This document shows positions 1 through 6,112 of a DNA stretch of 6,112 nt, in pieces. The stretch covers positions 1 to 6,112 of the forward strand of contig JAJSAJ010000956.1 in assembly GCA_024274855.1 (NCBI GenBank), written 5' to 3'. A program made the translations under genes and the position numbers. The notes below the pieces were generated by a model. It was not told the origin of the DNA, ran no database searches, and saw only the letters and a list, made by a program, of their open reading frames with translations. Numbering within the stretch: the first letter of the stretch is position 1; every line of letters starts with the position of its first letter. Origin of the DNA: Planctomycetota bacterium (GTDB lineage Bacteria; Planctomycetota; Planctomycetia; Pirellulales; Pirellulaceae).

Positions 1-71
1 ACCGGCCGAGCCTGTATGCTTGGTCGAGTTGCCTTGGGTAGGGTGACGGTCACGCTCCGGTACGTTTCAGA
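1..71. other. window-edge segment with no recognisable gene
   Basis: This short stretch lies downstream of the stop codon (TAG at 74-72, minus strand) of the Ig-like ORF. I see no coding signal, no GC-rich hairpin followed by a T run, and no RNA gene. The only local symmetry is GTGAC-G-GTCAC at 43-53. Its one-base centre makes it a dyad, not a terminator hairpin. The transcription end of the minus-strand genes is not visible here. Confidence 0.5.
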
Positions 72-488
72 CTACCGTTTTGCGGGCCTAACGACAATCG
101 GCTTGGACATCAGGTGTTGCAGGTGATTTGGAAAGTCCTTGCCGACAAATGCTGCCACGCGCACTGCCTTTCCAGAGAAACTGCTCGGCAGCTTCAGCAG
201 CACGATCAGTTGGCCGGTCCCCTTGGTATGCAGCACCTGTCGTTCGATGCGATGCTGGCTTGTTGCATCTTTCAATGTGACATGAATCAGTTGTTCCCCC
301 AACGACTCGGGGATTGCGTGCGACAAGGTAACAGTAACCGTTTCTCCCGAAGAGGCGGTCGCTGGGACTTGCAGCTTGAGCAAACGGGCGTTGGCTCGCC
401 GAGCTGCAGGCATGCCGCGGCGGCGTTTCTTGAGCCTACCGGCACGCCTCGCCGCAGATTCCTTGTCAACTCGGTCCATGTACGCCAC
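72..488 (-). CDS. Ig-like beta-sandwich domain protein, or detached C-terminal domain of the upstream propeller protein
   Basis: This 138-residue ORF is read from GTG at 488-486; an ATG at 479-477 (residue 4) is an alternative start. Residues 1-35 are very basic, with an R/K cluster at 18-24 (RLKKRRR) and further arginines at 30, 31 and 35. Residues 36-136 alternate hydrophobic and polar positions as in an Ig/FN3-like sandwich: LLKLQVPATASSGETVTVTL, then a strand around 67-73 (LIHVTLK), a T/G-rich turn at 88-92, a strand at 93-100 and a last strand around 108-115. Domains of this pattern often sit at the C-termini of secreted planctomycete proteins (my recollection). There is no signal peptide or membrane segment. 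The only ribosome-binding-like sequence before the GTG is AAGG about 10 nt upstream. The frame is the same as that of the propeller gene, whose TAG (494-492) lies one codon upstream, so this may be its C-terminal domain cut off by a nonsense codon. The ORF is probably genuinely coding; its status as a separate gene is uncertain. No specific function is recognised. Confidence 0.55.
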   Translation of the reverse strand: MAYMDRVDKESAARRAGRLKKRRRGMPAARRANARLLKLQVPATASSGETVTVTLSHAIPESLGEQLIHVTLKDATSQHRIERQVLHTKGTGQLIVLLKLPSSFSGKAVRVAAFVGKDFPNHLQHLMSKPIVVRPAKR

Positions 489-491
489 ATT

Positions 492-3400
492 CTACTTGCC
501 TTGATAGCAAACAACGGCACCGTCATCTGTTACCATGTAAAGGCAACCGTTGGCGGCGACCAATCCGTCAAAACCTGGAAGCCGATCGAGTTCGATTTCG
601 GCCAATTTCGTGCCGTTCGTTTTCGAGAAGATTTCCATGACACCCCCATGATCTCCAGCCAGCCACGCTGCCTGAATGGCCATCTGTTCTTGAAAGAGCT
701 TCTGATTCGAACGTCCCCACATCTGTTTTTCGTCGACGACGTCGCGCGGACCGGCGACGAACAATTGGTCGTTGGCCAATACCATGGCCTTGGCCATGAC
801 GTCTGGCTGGTCGTGGAGCCAGTGATAGTTGAGTGCCGTTAACTTGCTCTTGGGCAGTTGTGCCAGTTTCTTCCAATCGACCGAATTGACTGCAAGCGGA
901 TTGTCCGTCGGGTACCGGCGGGCGCTCCACTTGCCTTCCAGTTTGGGGATTCCCACTTTCCGGGCGGGCCACTTGTCGGTGCTGAATAGTTGATACTCGC
1001 TTACCGATGTATTGCACATTAGCTCCGGTTCACGGCCGTACGCAAAAACATTCTCCTCGTCGATACAGGCGATGCGTCCGCAGGGCACACGTTTGGGCGG
1101 ATACTGAAACTCCGCCCAGCCTTCTCCGGCCGCTCGGCCGTAGATCCAATACGCCCGCTGGTGCCACGCGTCGTCAAGAAATGAAATCGGTGAAAACAAG
1201 TGGACTTCCTCGTCGTATTGTGTATCGGGGCGTTGCGGTCTGATTCGCAAGCGTTTCCCGTCTTTGGTGAACGTCTGTGACTTCATGTAGACATACTGCT
1301 TGTCACTCGACAGAATGTCAGGCATGGCGACCGGCATGTGTTTGCCCATCAATAGGTTATCCAGGCGTTTTTGCGTGCCGGGCACATGATCGTCCATGAT
1401 GTTTTCCGAAATAAGTTCCCCCGTGTCGGGGTTCAGTATGACCATTCGCAGGCCGCCGTCGAGGAACATGGAACGTCCTGCAACGCAATAGACTTTACCC
1501 TCGTCAATCAGCACGCTGTCCGAGCATGGCCAAACCGACTCGATCTGATCGTAAGCGACCAGCTTGCGGTCGCTGGGAGCTGCCCGAAATCGCCAGGCCA
1601 GCTTGCCACTGGCGGCGTTCAACGCGTAAACAGACCCGTCGGCACAACCGAAAATCGCCAAGCCGCGGTAGAGTGTTGGAGGTGAATCGACGCGAGCCCC
1701 GGCGATGAAGTGCCAGAGTTCGCTGCCGGAGCCGGCATCCAATGCATAGACGGTGTGCCGGTCGACCGCGCTGACAAACAGCTTGCCATCGGCAACGACC
1801 GGCTGGCTTAGTCTTGTTCCGAGTTCGGTTTCCCAGGCCTTGTTGACATTGGTCGAGACGTCGGTCAAGACATACCCGCTGCGGCGATTGTCGTGACGAA
1901 AAACGGGCCAATCGGCTGCCGTATACACTACCTGGTTGTCGCCAACACCATACGCTGGTCCTTTGACTAACCGGTGCTCGGCGGATGGGGCCTGTGATGG
2001 TTGCGGGTCTGGTGCCACGGCGTTGAATCCGTTTAGCCGGGACTGGTAGTAGCACGCGCAGGCATTCGGAGGTGTGTAGATCATACCGTTGGCGGGCATG
2101 ATCCCGTACGTGCAACCGCCACGAATCCAATGATTGATCGACCACGTCTCCTCGGCCATATCGAAAACCGTAACGCCCATCATGGCCGGAAGCTGGAAAC
2201 GCCGCGTCGCCCTTCCTGGGTAGCATCGTTGATGGATGTAGAACGATCGAATCGGATTACGGTACTCATCAAGCTTCTTGCCGTCCTTCAGGCTGTAAGT
2301 AATGTAAGCTCCGCCGTTTCCTCGTCCTTGCACCCACACGCGATCGCCAATGACGTAGAAATCCTCCGGACTGAAGTGTCCTGAGCGTGGCTTGTTATTA
2401 ACCATCCAGAGCAGTTCACCGGTCTCGGTGCTCAATGCGAACACGTACCCACGAGGTGAGAACAACACACGGTCCTTGCAAAGGACCATACGCGGACCGG
2501 CGTAGCCAGTACCAATGTGGTCCAGTAGGACGGTATCCGATTTCCAAAGTGTTTTTCCGGAATGACGATCCAACGCCACCACGGCGCGGCCGTCAAAAAA
2601 ACATACGATATTGCCGTCGGCAGATAGCGTCATGGGAGCAACCGGCATTTCGCATTGCCAGAGCAGTTTTCCGCTATCGGCTTCCAGTGCCTTGACCACG
2701 CGCGTCCCACTGTCGCGATCCCAGCCCCATCGCCGACTGGCACGATCGCGTTCCTTCCAGCAATTGGCATTCTCTTGGCGGTAATCACAGAACTTTCGAT
2801 CCGTGTCGACCGCGGCAAAAACCACTCCATCGGAGACAATCAGCTCGAACGTCGTTGCCGTCTCCGCATAGGTTCGCACGACTTTGCCTGTATTCGCATC
2901 CAGACATAACAGGTCCTGCCCGATACCCGGAGCGATGTAGACCCGATCCTTGACGGCCACCAAACGCCTGGGCATCCATCCGGGCCCGCTCTTAAGTGGG
3001 AACAGCGTATTGAACCAATCGTGCAACGGATGCTTCCAAAGAACCGTGCCGTTGAAAGCATCCCGCGCGGTCAGCATCATCTTCGGCGGCAGCTGAATGG
3101 AATCCGTCAGGCCTTCGTCAAACACATAGAAGACCTTGCCGCCAGCGGATACCATTGCTTGCATGCTGGCCGTGTGCTCATGGCTTCTGGCCCACAGAGG
3201 CCCGCCGGTCCAACGCAACCCTTTGGGATGACCGGCAATCAGATCATTCGAAACCGAGCTACCTTGAGGATCATGCAGGTAGTGCGTCCAATCGTCAATG
3301 TCATCCGGCCGCGGCTTGGTCTTCCTGGTCCAGGTTCCACTCTGCTTGACATAGGCAACACCACCTGGGCAAAGCACCCGCATTACCTCGGACATTGCAA

Positions 3401-3743
3401 CACTACCAAGATCCTCGGCGACAACCAGGTTCACAAGGTTGTCGACGTACGGCAAGTGTGTGCCGTCGAACAGGTCGGCCGACACTTTTCCACCGAGCTG
3501 CCTTGCCAGGATAAGCTCGCGTGTGCGTTGAACATTGGCCGGATCTTTGTCCAGGCCCTGTACGATCCATCCGCCACCGGTACGCAGTTGCGTGGTCAAC
3601 GTGCCGTCGCCGCACCCGAGCTGAACGATCAGTCCGCCATGGATTCCGGAGGCTTTTAGAATGGCGTTTGCCGGCGATGCCGCAGAAGCGGAAACGCTGG
3701 TCAGTCCGACCATAAGAACGATGCCAAGTACAACTGTCTTCAT
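492..3743 (-). CDS. exported PQQ-like beta-propeller protein with N-terminal SAM-methyltransferase-like domain
   Basis: The protein has 1083 residues from ATG at 3743-3741. That start is preferred because AAGGAGA lies 5 nt upstream and a signal peptide follows at once (MKTVVLGIVLMVGLTSVSASA, likely cut near A21); the in-frame ATG at 3788 has neither. Residues about 28-135 match a class I methyltransferase fold: motif I LGCGDGTL (42-49), an acidic residue after strand 2 (D65), LPYVDNLVNLVV (97-108) and RVLCPGG (122-128). Then come DDWTHYLHDP (150-159) and RWTGGPLWARSHEHTAS (177-193), which open the first propeller. Blade motifs of the A-x-[DN]-x-x-[ST]-G-x-x-x-W type occur near 227-237, 280-288, 352-363, 390-401, 435-447, 667-678 and 707-718, with weaker ones near 770 and 1040. 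A hallmark segment, W539-RGGC544-TYG to C562-A-C564, ends the first propeller; DWPVFRHDNRRSG (611-623) starts the second. I recall this architecture from planctomycete proteins annotated as PQQ-binding-like; PQQ binding itself is not shown. The role is unknown; a periplasmic or surface binding or scaffold function is a guess. The stop is TAG at 494-492. Confidence 0.9.
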   Translation of the reverse strand: MKTVVLGIVLMVGLTSVSASAASPANAILKASGIHGGLIVQLGCGDGTLTTQLRTGGGWIVQGLDKDPANVQRTRELILARQLGGKVSADLFDGTHLPYVDNLVNLVVAEDLGSVAMSEVMRVLCPGGVAYVKQSGTWTRKTKPRPDDIDDWTHYLHDPQGSSVSNDLIAGHPKGLRWTGGPLWARSHEHTASMQAMVSAGGKVFYVFDEGLTDSIQLPPKMMLTARDAFNGTVLWKHPLHDWFNTLFPLKSGPGWMPRRLVAVKDRVYIAPGIGQDLLCLDANTGKVVRTYAETATTFELIVSDGVVFAAVDTDRKFCDYRQENANCWKERDRASRRWGWDRDSGTRVVKALEADSGKLLWQCEMPVAPMTLSADGNIVCFFDGRAVVALDRHSGKTLWKSDTVLLDHIGTGYAGPRMVLCKDRVLFSPRGYVFALSTETGELLWMVNNKPRSGHFSPEDFYVIGDRVWVQGRGNGGAYITYSLKDGKKLDEYRNPIRSFYIHQRCYPGRATRRFQLPAMMGVTVFDMAEETWSINHWIRGGCTYGIMPANGMIYTPPNACACYYQSRLNGFNAVAPDPQPSQAPSAEHRLVKGPAYGVGDNQVVYTAADWPVFRHDNRRSGYVLTDVSTNVNKAWETELGTRLSQPVVADGKLFVSAVDRHTVYALDAGSGSELWHFIAGARVDSPPTLYRGLAIFGCADGSVYALNAASGKLAWRFRAAPSDRKLVAYDQIESVWPCSDSVLIDEGKVYCVAGRSMFLDGGLRMVILNPDTGELISENIMDDHVPGTQKRLDNLLMGKHMPVAMPDILSSDKQYVYMKSQTFTKDGKRLRIRPQRPDTQYDEEVHLFSPISFLDDAWHQRAYWIYGRAAGEGWAEFQYPPKRVPCGRIACIDEENVFAYGREPELMCNTSVSEYQLFSTDKWPARKVGIPKLEGKWSARRYPTDNPLAVNSVDWKKLAQLPKSKLTALNYHWLHDQPDVMAKAMVLANDQLFVAGPRDVVDEKQMWGRSNQKLFQEQMAIQAAWLAGDHGGVMEIFSKTNGTKLAEIELDRLPGFDGLVAANGCLYMVTDDGAVVCYQGK

Positions 3744-3748
3744 TGGTG

Positions 3749-3755
3749 TCTCCTT
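3749..3755 (-). promoter_or_regulatory. ribosome binding site of the propeller gene
   Basis: On the minus strand the sequence reads AAGGAGA, then CACCA, then ATG. This is a strong Shine-Dalgarno match at good spacing. It decides the start at 3743 over the upstream in-frame ATG at 3788 and places the signal peptide exactly at the N-terminus. Confidence 0.85.
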
Positions 3756-3830
3756 AGTTCGCATTCCCCGGCACGCGTGGGGCGACATGATGTGGGCCGG
3801 CTAGAGCAATGACGCTGATGCTAAGCCGTT

Positions 3831-3859
3831 ATTGTACCACGTATCAGCCGGCACGTCTT
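3831..3859 (-). promoter_or_regulatory. candidate sigma-70-like promoter for the propeller gene
   Basis: On the minus strand a TACAAT -10 element (3836-3831, five of six consensus bases) is preceded by TGG, giving an extended -10 (TGnTACAAT). Seventeen bases upstream is AAGACG (3859-3854), a weak -35 that keeps only the GAC core. Transcription would begin near 3824 and give a leader of about 80 nt before the ATG at 3743. This is the best promoter-like sequence I found for this gene. It is assigned by eye, and promoter consensus in PVC bacteria is poorly known to me. Confidence 0.35.
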
Positions 3860-4068
3860 ACGGGAAGAAACGGCGAAACGGGTTCCAAGTGTTTAGCGTT
3901 CTTGTTTTCCGCTATCGTTGTGAGCACCATTGCCTTCGGACTACATGTCTGCTTACGATGTGCATGGGAATAATCAACCATATCATGGCCCTGCATGCAA
4001 CGCTTAATCCCAAGGTTCCCATATAGCACGCCAACTGGCGGCCACAACACAAGTGGCATCGAAGCAAA

Positions 4069-4073
4069 AGGAG
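4069..4073 (+). promoter_or_regulatory. ribosome binding site of the DUF4838-type gene
   Basis: AGGAG within AAAAGGAGCAAC lies 11 nt before the ATG at 4085 and 14 nt before a second, adjacent ATG at 4088. The shorter spacing favours 4085, though it is still slightly long. Either start leaves the signal peptide intact. Confidence 0.7.
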
Positions 4074-4084
4074 CAACGAACAGG

Positions 4085-6112
4085 ATGATGAAAAACATCA
4101 TTGTTGCAGGGGCCTTTATTATCGGAAGCTTCATTCCGGCGGCACAGGCAAACGACGTGCTCGTCAAGGAGTTGCCGGTCAAGCCCGACACTTGTTATCG
4201 GCTTAGCTTCAAGGCGGCCCGCGCAAAAGGGGCCACCTGGCTGCTTCGGGTCTTCAATCAGCAAGGAGAGCTTCCCTACGACGGATGCCACGAACGCGAC
4301 TGGCAGCAGATCACTCCAGGCAAAGTTGCGTATACGTATACTTTCCGGACTTCGACTGATGCGGCATCCGTATGGTTCGGGATCCGTTCCGAGGGACGCC
4401 AGCCGAAAGTCAGCGCGGTGACGCTTGAGCAAATCACGGCCCACGCCCTACTCATAAATGGTGATTTTACAGCAGGACAAGGCGACTATTCCGGCTGGAC
4501 GGAACACTTCAATACCGTCTTTGTGGAGGAGAAGGGCAAGCCTGCCCTGAAAGTCGAGCACAACGGATATGTGCTCACCGATCCGGCTCCTGTCGCCGGC
4601 GGCGGGGAATACAAATACGCCCCCGGGTCGACGACGGCAACCAGCATCCTGGCCTACGACGCCGATCTGCACCTCATCGGAATCGTTCCATATGAGCGCA
4701 AGATTGCTATCATCCAGATGCCCTGCGACGCGGCTTATGTGCGACTGCTTTATCAGACCTGGTGGGATCACATCCCAGCTTATCGCACAAAGACAATCAC
4801 ATCGGTCGGACTTCTCCAAGCCAAGGCCAAGCAGCGCGCGATCAAGGCCGATGCCCCGCGTTTTCCCGGCGAGATCATCCTCGATGGGGGATGCGATGCC
4901 CGGGAGGAACACGCGGCCAGAGAGCTACAACACTGGATCAAACAGATTACCGGCAAACGCATTCCAGTATTGGCTGCCGCATCCGCATCGCCCAACACCA
5001 AGATTTACCTCGGCGCAAAGTGGGCATCGGAATACAGCGACGACCTGAAATACCTCGCCAACTCCGATGGGTATGCCGTGCGCCGCAATGGAAACATTAT
5101 TCACCTTTTTGGCGCGGAACCACGCGGCACCCTCTTCGGCGTTTACGGCTGGCTTGAGAGAAACACCGACATCATCTGGCCTCGCCCCAAGCCGGAGTTC
5201 ACGGCTGTTTTCTCCAAGGTTTCCGACATTCCGTTCACCCACTCGAATTATCGCTCCCGTCCCGCATTCAAGATCAGGCAAATGAGTATTTCGGGCGGTG
5301 ACCGCAATAAGTCGCTGTCCCAGGCTTGGAGAGGACGAAACGGCGTGAATACACCGATGATGATGGGCAAGGGCTTTCAGTACCTGCGTTGGAGATCCGG
5401 CGCGCTCATTGGCGTCGGCGGCGGCTTCATTGGAACTTTCATGGGCTTGGAGCAGAATGAAGACTTGTACCCGTTGATTGCCGGAAACCGATGGCGGAGC
5501 GTGTGGAGGCAGCCATGTTATACGAATCCGAAGGTGCCCAAAGTCATCGCAAACAAAGCGAGACAGATGCTCGCAAGCGTCCCGGGAAAGAAAGTCGAAT
5601 ACTTGATTGCCCGTGTCGGAGACAACTGGGACGTCTGCGCGTGTCCGAATTGCATGGCGCCGATAACACTTGCTGATGGGACGTTACTGAAACCGAAGTC
5701 CACTTCGAGTACCAAGGATCCACTCTTCTTTTCGACCCGCAACTTTATGATGCTCAACAGAGTCGCTGAAGATCTGGCCGAGGATTACCCCGCCTTGACA
5801 ATTCATACTCACGCCTACATTTTTGCGGCAGAACCGCCCAAGGTGAAACTTCATCCGTCCATTGTGCCGGACTTTGCCGCCTATCCGACCAAGAATGAAC
5901 GCTATCCTGTCCTGAGTCAGCCGCCAGGACGCGGCGAGATCTGGGGAAGACGACTCCGGCAATGGGGGGCAGAACAGGGGGACCATGTCAACTTCGGATG
6001 GTTCGGCTATTACTATACACACGGATTCAACGCCCTGGCCGACACCGCCGGCCCTGGACGGAAAGTTCTGCCGGGTATTTGCTCCGGGAAGTCCGGATCG
6101 CGAGGAGAGTAC
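4085..6112 (+). CDS. exported DUF4838 / alpha-glucuronidase-like protein, C-terminus beyond the window
   Basis: The frame is open from ATG 4085 to the window edge (676 codons, no stop), so the gene is partial at its 3' end. Residues 1-22 form a signal peptide (MMKNIIVAGAFIIGSF...PAAQA), with a likely cut after AQA. Residues about 23-121 and 122-255 look like two beta-sandwich modules; the second opens with LLINGDF (122-128) and a nearby GW, as in CBM4/9-like domains. Residues about 262-395 resemble the N-terminal domain of GH67 alpha-glucuronidases: AARELQHWIKQITGK around 277-291, IYLGAKW (307-313), DGYAVRRNGN (328-337) and EPRGTLFGVYGWLE (345-358). The DUF4838 region follows from about 395: CYTNPKV (478-484), DNWDVCACPNC (513-523, a C-x-C-x-x-C triad), an N-rich helix before DYP, and THAYIFAAEPP (575-585). 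The family is thought to act on glycans, but its reaction is not established, and I cannot assign catalytic residues. The gene is divergent from the propeller gene and shares its 341-bp control region. Domain assignment is fairly sure; substrate is unknown. Confidence 0.88.
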   Translation, partial: MMKNIIVAGAFIIGSFIPAAQANDVLVKELPVKPDTCYRLSFKAARAKGATWLLRVFNQQGELPYDGCHERDWQQITPGKVAYTYTFRTSTDAASVWFGIRSEGRQPKVSAVTLEQITAHALLINGDFTAGQGDYSGWTEHFNTVFVEEKGKPALKVEHNGYVLTDPAPVAGGGEYKYAPGSTTATSILAYDADLHLIGIVPYERKIAIIQMPCDAAYVRLLYQTWWDHIPAYRTKTITSVGLLQAKAKQRAIKADAPRFPGEIILDGGCDAREEHAARELQHWIKQITGKRIPVLAAASASPNTKIYLGAKWASEYSDDLKYLANSDGYAVRRNGNIIHLFGAEPRGTLFGVYGWLERNTDIIWPRPKPEFTAVFSKVSDIPFTHSNYRSRPAFKIRQMSISGGDRNKSLSQAWRGRNGVNTPMMMGKGFQYLRWRSGALIGVGGGFIGTFMGLEQNEDLYPLIAGNRWRSVWRQPCYTNPKVPKVIANKARQMLASVPGKKVEYLIARVGDNWDVCACPNCMAPITLADGTLLKPKSTSSTKDPLFFSTRNFMMLNRVAEDLAEDYPALTIHTHAYIFAAEPPKVKLHPSIVPDFAAYPTKNERYPVLSQPPGRGEIWGRRLRQWGAEQGDHVNFGWFGYYYTHGFNALADTAGPGRKVLPGICSGKSGSRGEY

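Larger units (their letters stand above)
3744..4084. other. divergent intergenic control region
   Basis: These 341 bp separate the start codons of the two divergently read exported-protein genes, so promoters for both should lie here. The minus-strand promoter candidate is at 3831-3859. For the plus strand the best pair I can find is TTGCCT (3930-3935) and TACGAT (3954-3959) with an 18-base spacer; each matches four of six consensus bases, too weak to list separately. Small dyads occur at 3978-3988 (CCAT-N3-ATGG) and 3992-3999 (TGCATGCA). Short ORFs on either strand here lack ribosome binding sites and protein-like composition. I see no tRNA, riboswitch or terminator. Confidence 0.7.

Noticed and set aside
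43..53. GTGAC-G-GTCAC as a terminator hairpin downstream of the minus-strand genes
   Set aside because: The one-base centre cannot form a loop, the arms are only 5 bp, and no T run follows on the minus strand.
114..842. Plus-strand ORF of 242 codons
   Set aside because: It is antisense to the Ig-like ORF and the end of the propeller gene. It has no ribosome binding site or recognisable domain, and the minus strand carries clear family motifs over most of the same stretch.
1504..2226. Second minus-strand ORF of 240 codons inside the propeller gene
   Set aside because: It is out of frame with the propeller gene, and its translation is Arg-rich low-information sequence typical of a shifted frame in GC-rich coding DNA.
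3021..3659. Plus-strand ORF of 212 codons
   Set aside because: It lies wholly antisense to the methyltransferase-like domain and the first propeller entry, where minus-strand motifs are unmistakable. It is a shadow frame.
492..3743. Identity as a true quinoprotein dehydrogenase or as BamB
   Set aside because: Only generic PQQ-like blade motifs are visible, with no dehydrogenase signature or heme c motif. Length, methyltransferase-like domain and doubled propeller do not fit BamB.
3744..3788. Upstream start (ATG at 3788) adding 15 residues to the propeller protein
   Set aside because: It would bury the signal peptide and has no ribosome binding site, whereas AAGGAGA stands 5 nt before the ATG at 3743.
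3930..3959. TTGCCT/TACGAT as promoter of the plus-strand gene
   Set aside because: Each element matches only four of six consensus bases with an 18-base spacer, and similar pairs can be found elsewhere in the same region, so it is not listed as a feature.
4448..4912. Minus-strand ORF of 154 codons
   Set aside because: It is antisense to the DUF4838-type gene, whose plus-strand frame carries the signal peptide, GH67-N-like and DUF4838 motifs without interruption.
1..6112. CRISPR arrays, tRNA/rRNA genes, insertion sequences
   Set aside because: I saw no regularly spaced repeats, no tRNA-like cloverleaf or rRNA segment, no transposase motif and no terminal inverted repeats on either strand.

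Overview
The window looks like chromosomal DNA from a bacterium of the Planctomycetota or a related PVC-group lineage (Lentisphaerota, Verrucomicrobiota). The evidence is the gene content. There is a very large secreted PQQ-like beta-propeller protein with a methyltransferase-like N-terminus, and next to it a secreted DUF4838/alpha-glucuronidase-like protein. I recall both families mainly from those groups. Base composition is moderately GC-rich by eye. No database search was possible, so the phylum is an inference.

Layout. Positions 1-71 hold no recognisable gene. Positions 72-488 (minus) encode a 138-residue ORF: an arginine-rich N-terminus followed by an Ig-like beta-sandwich domain. Positions 492-3743 (minus) encode a 1083-residue exported protein with a signal peptide, a Rossmann methyltransferase-like domain and two tandem PQQ-like propeller regions. 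Positions 3744-4084 are a 341-bp divergent intergenic region. It has a fair sigma-70-like promoter for the minus gene and a clear ribosome binding site for each gene. Positions 4085-6112 (plus) hold an exported DUF4838-type protein, open for 676 codons and running off the right edge without a stop. It has a signal peptide, two N-terminal beta-sandwich modules, a GH67-N-like alpha/beta domain and most of a DUF4838 domain.

The least expected observation is at 486-494. The amber stop (TAG) of the propeller gene is in the same reading frame as the Ig-like ORF, and only one codon (AAT) separates the stop from that ORF's GTG. The Ig-like ORF has no signal peptide and only a weak ribosome binding site. 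A single 1223-codon reading frame interrupted by one TAG is therefore a serious alternative to two genes.

How the genes work together: both large proteins carry signal peptides and are transcribed divergently from one control region. This fits a small locus acting on extracellular or periplasmic carbohydrate, with the DUF4838 protein as the probable glycan-active partner and the propeller protein as a binding or scaffolding partner. That role is inferred from family and context, not shown by the sequence.
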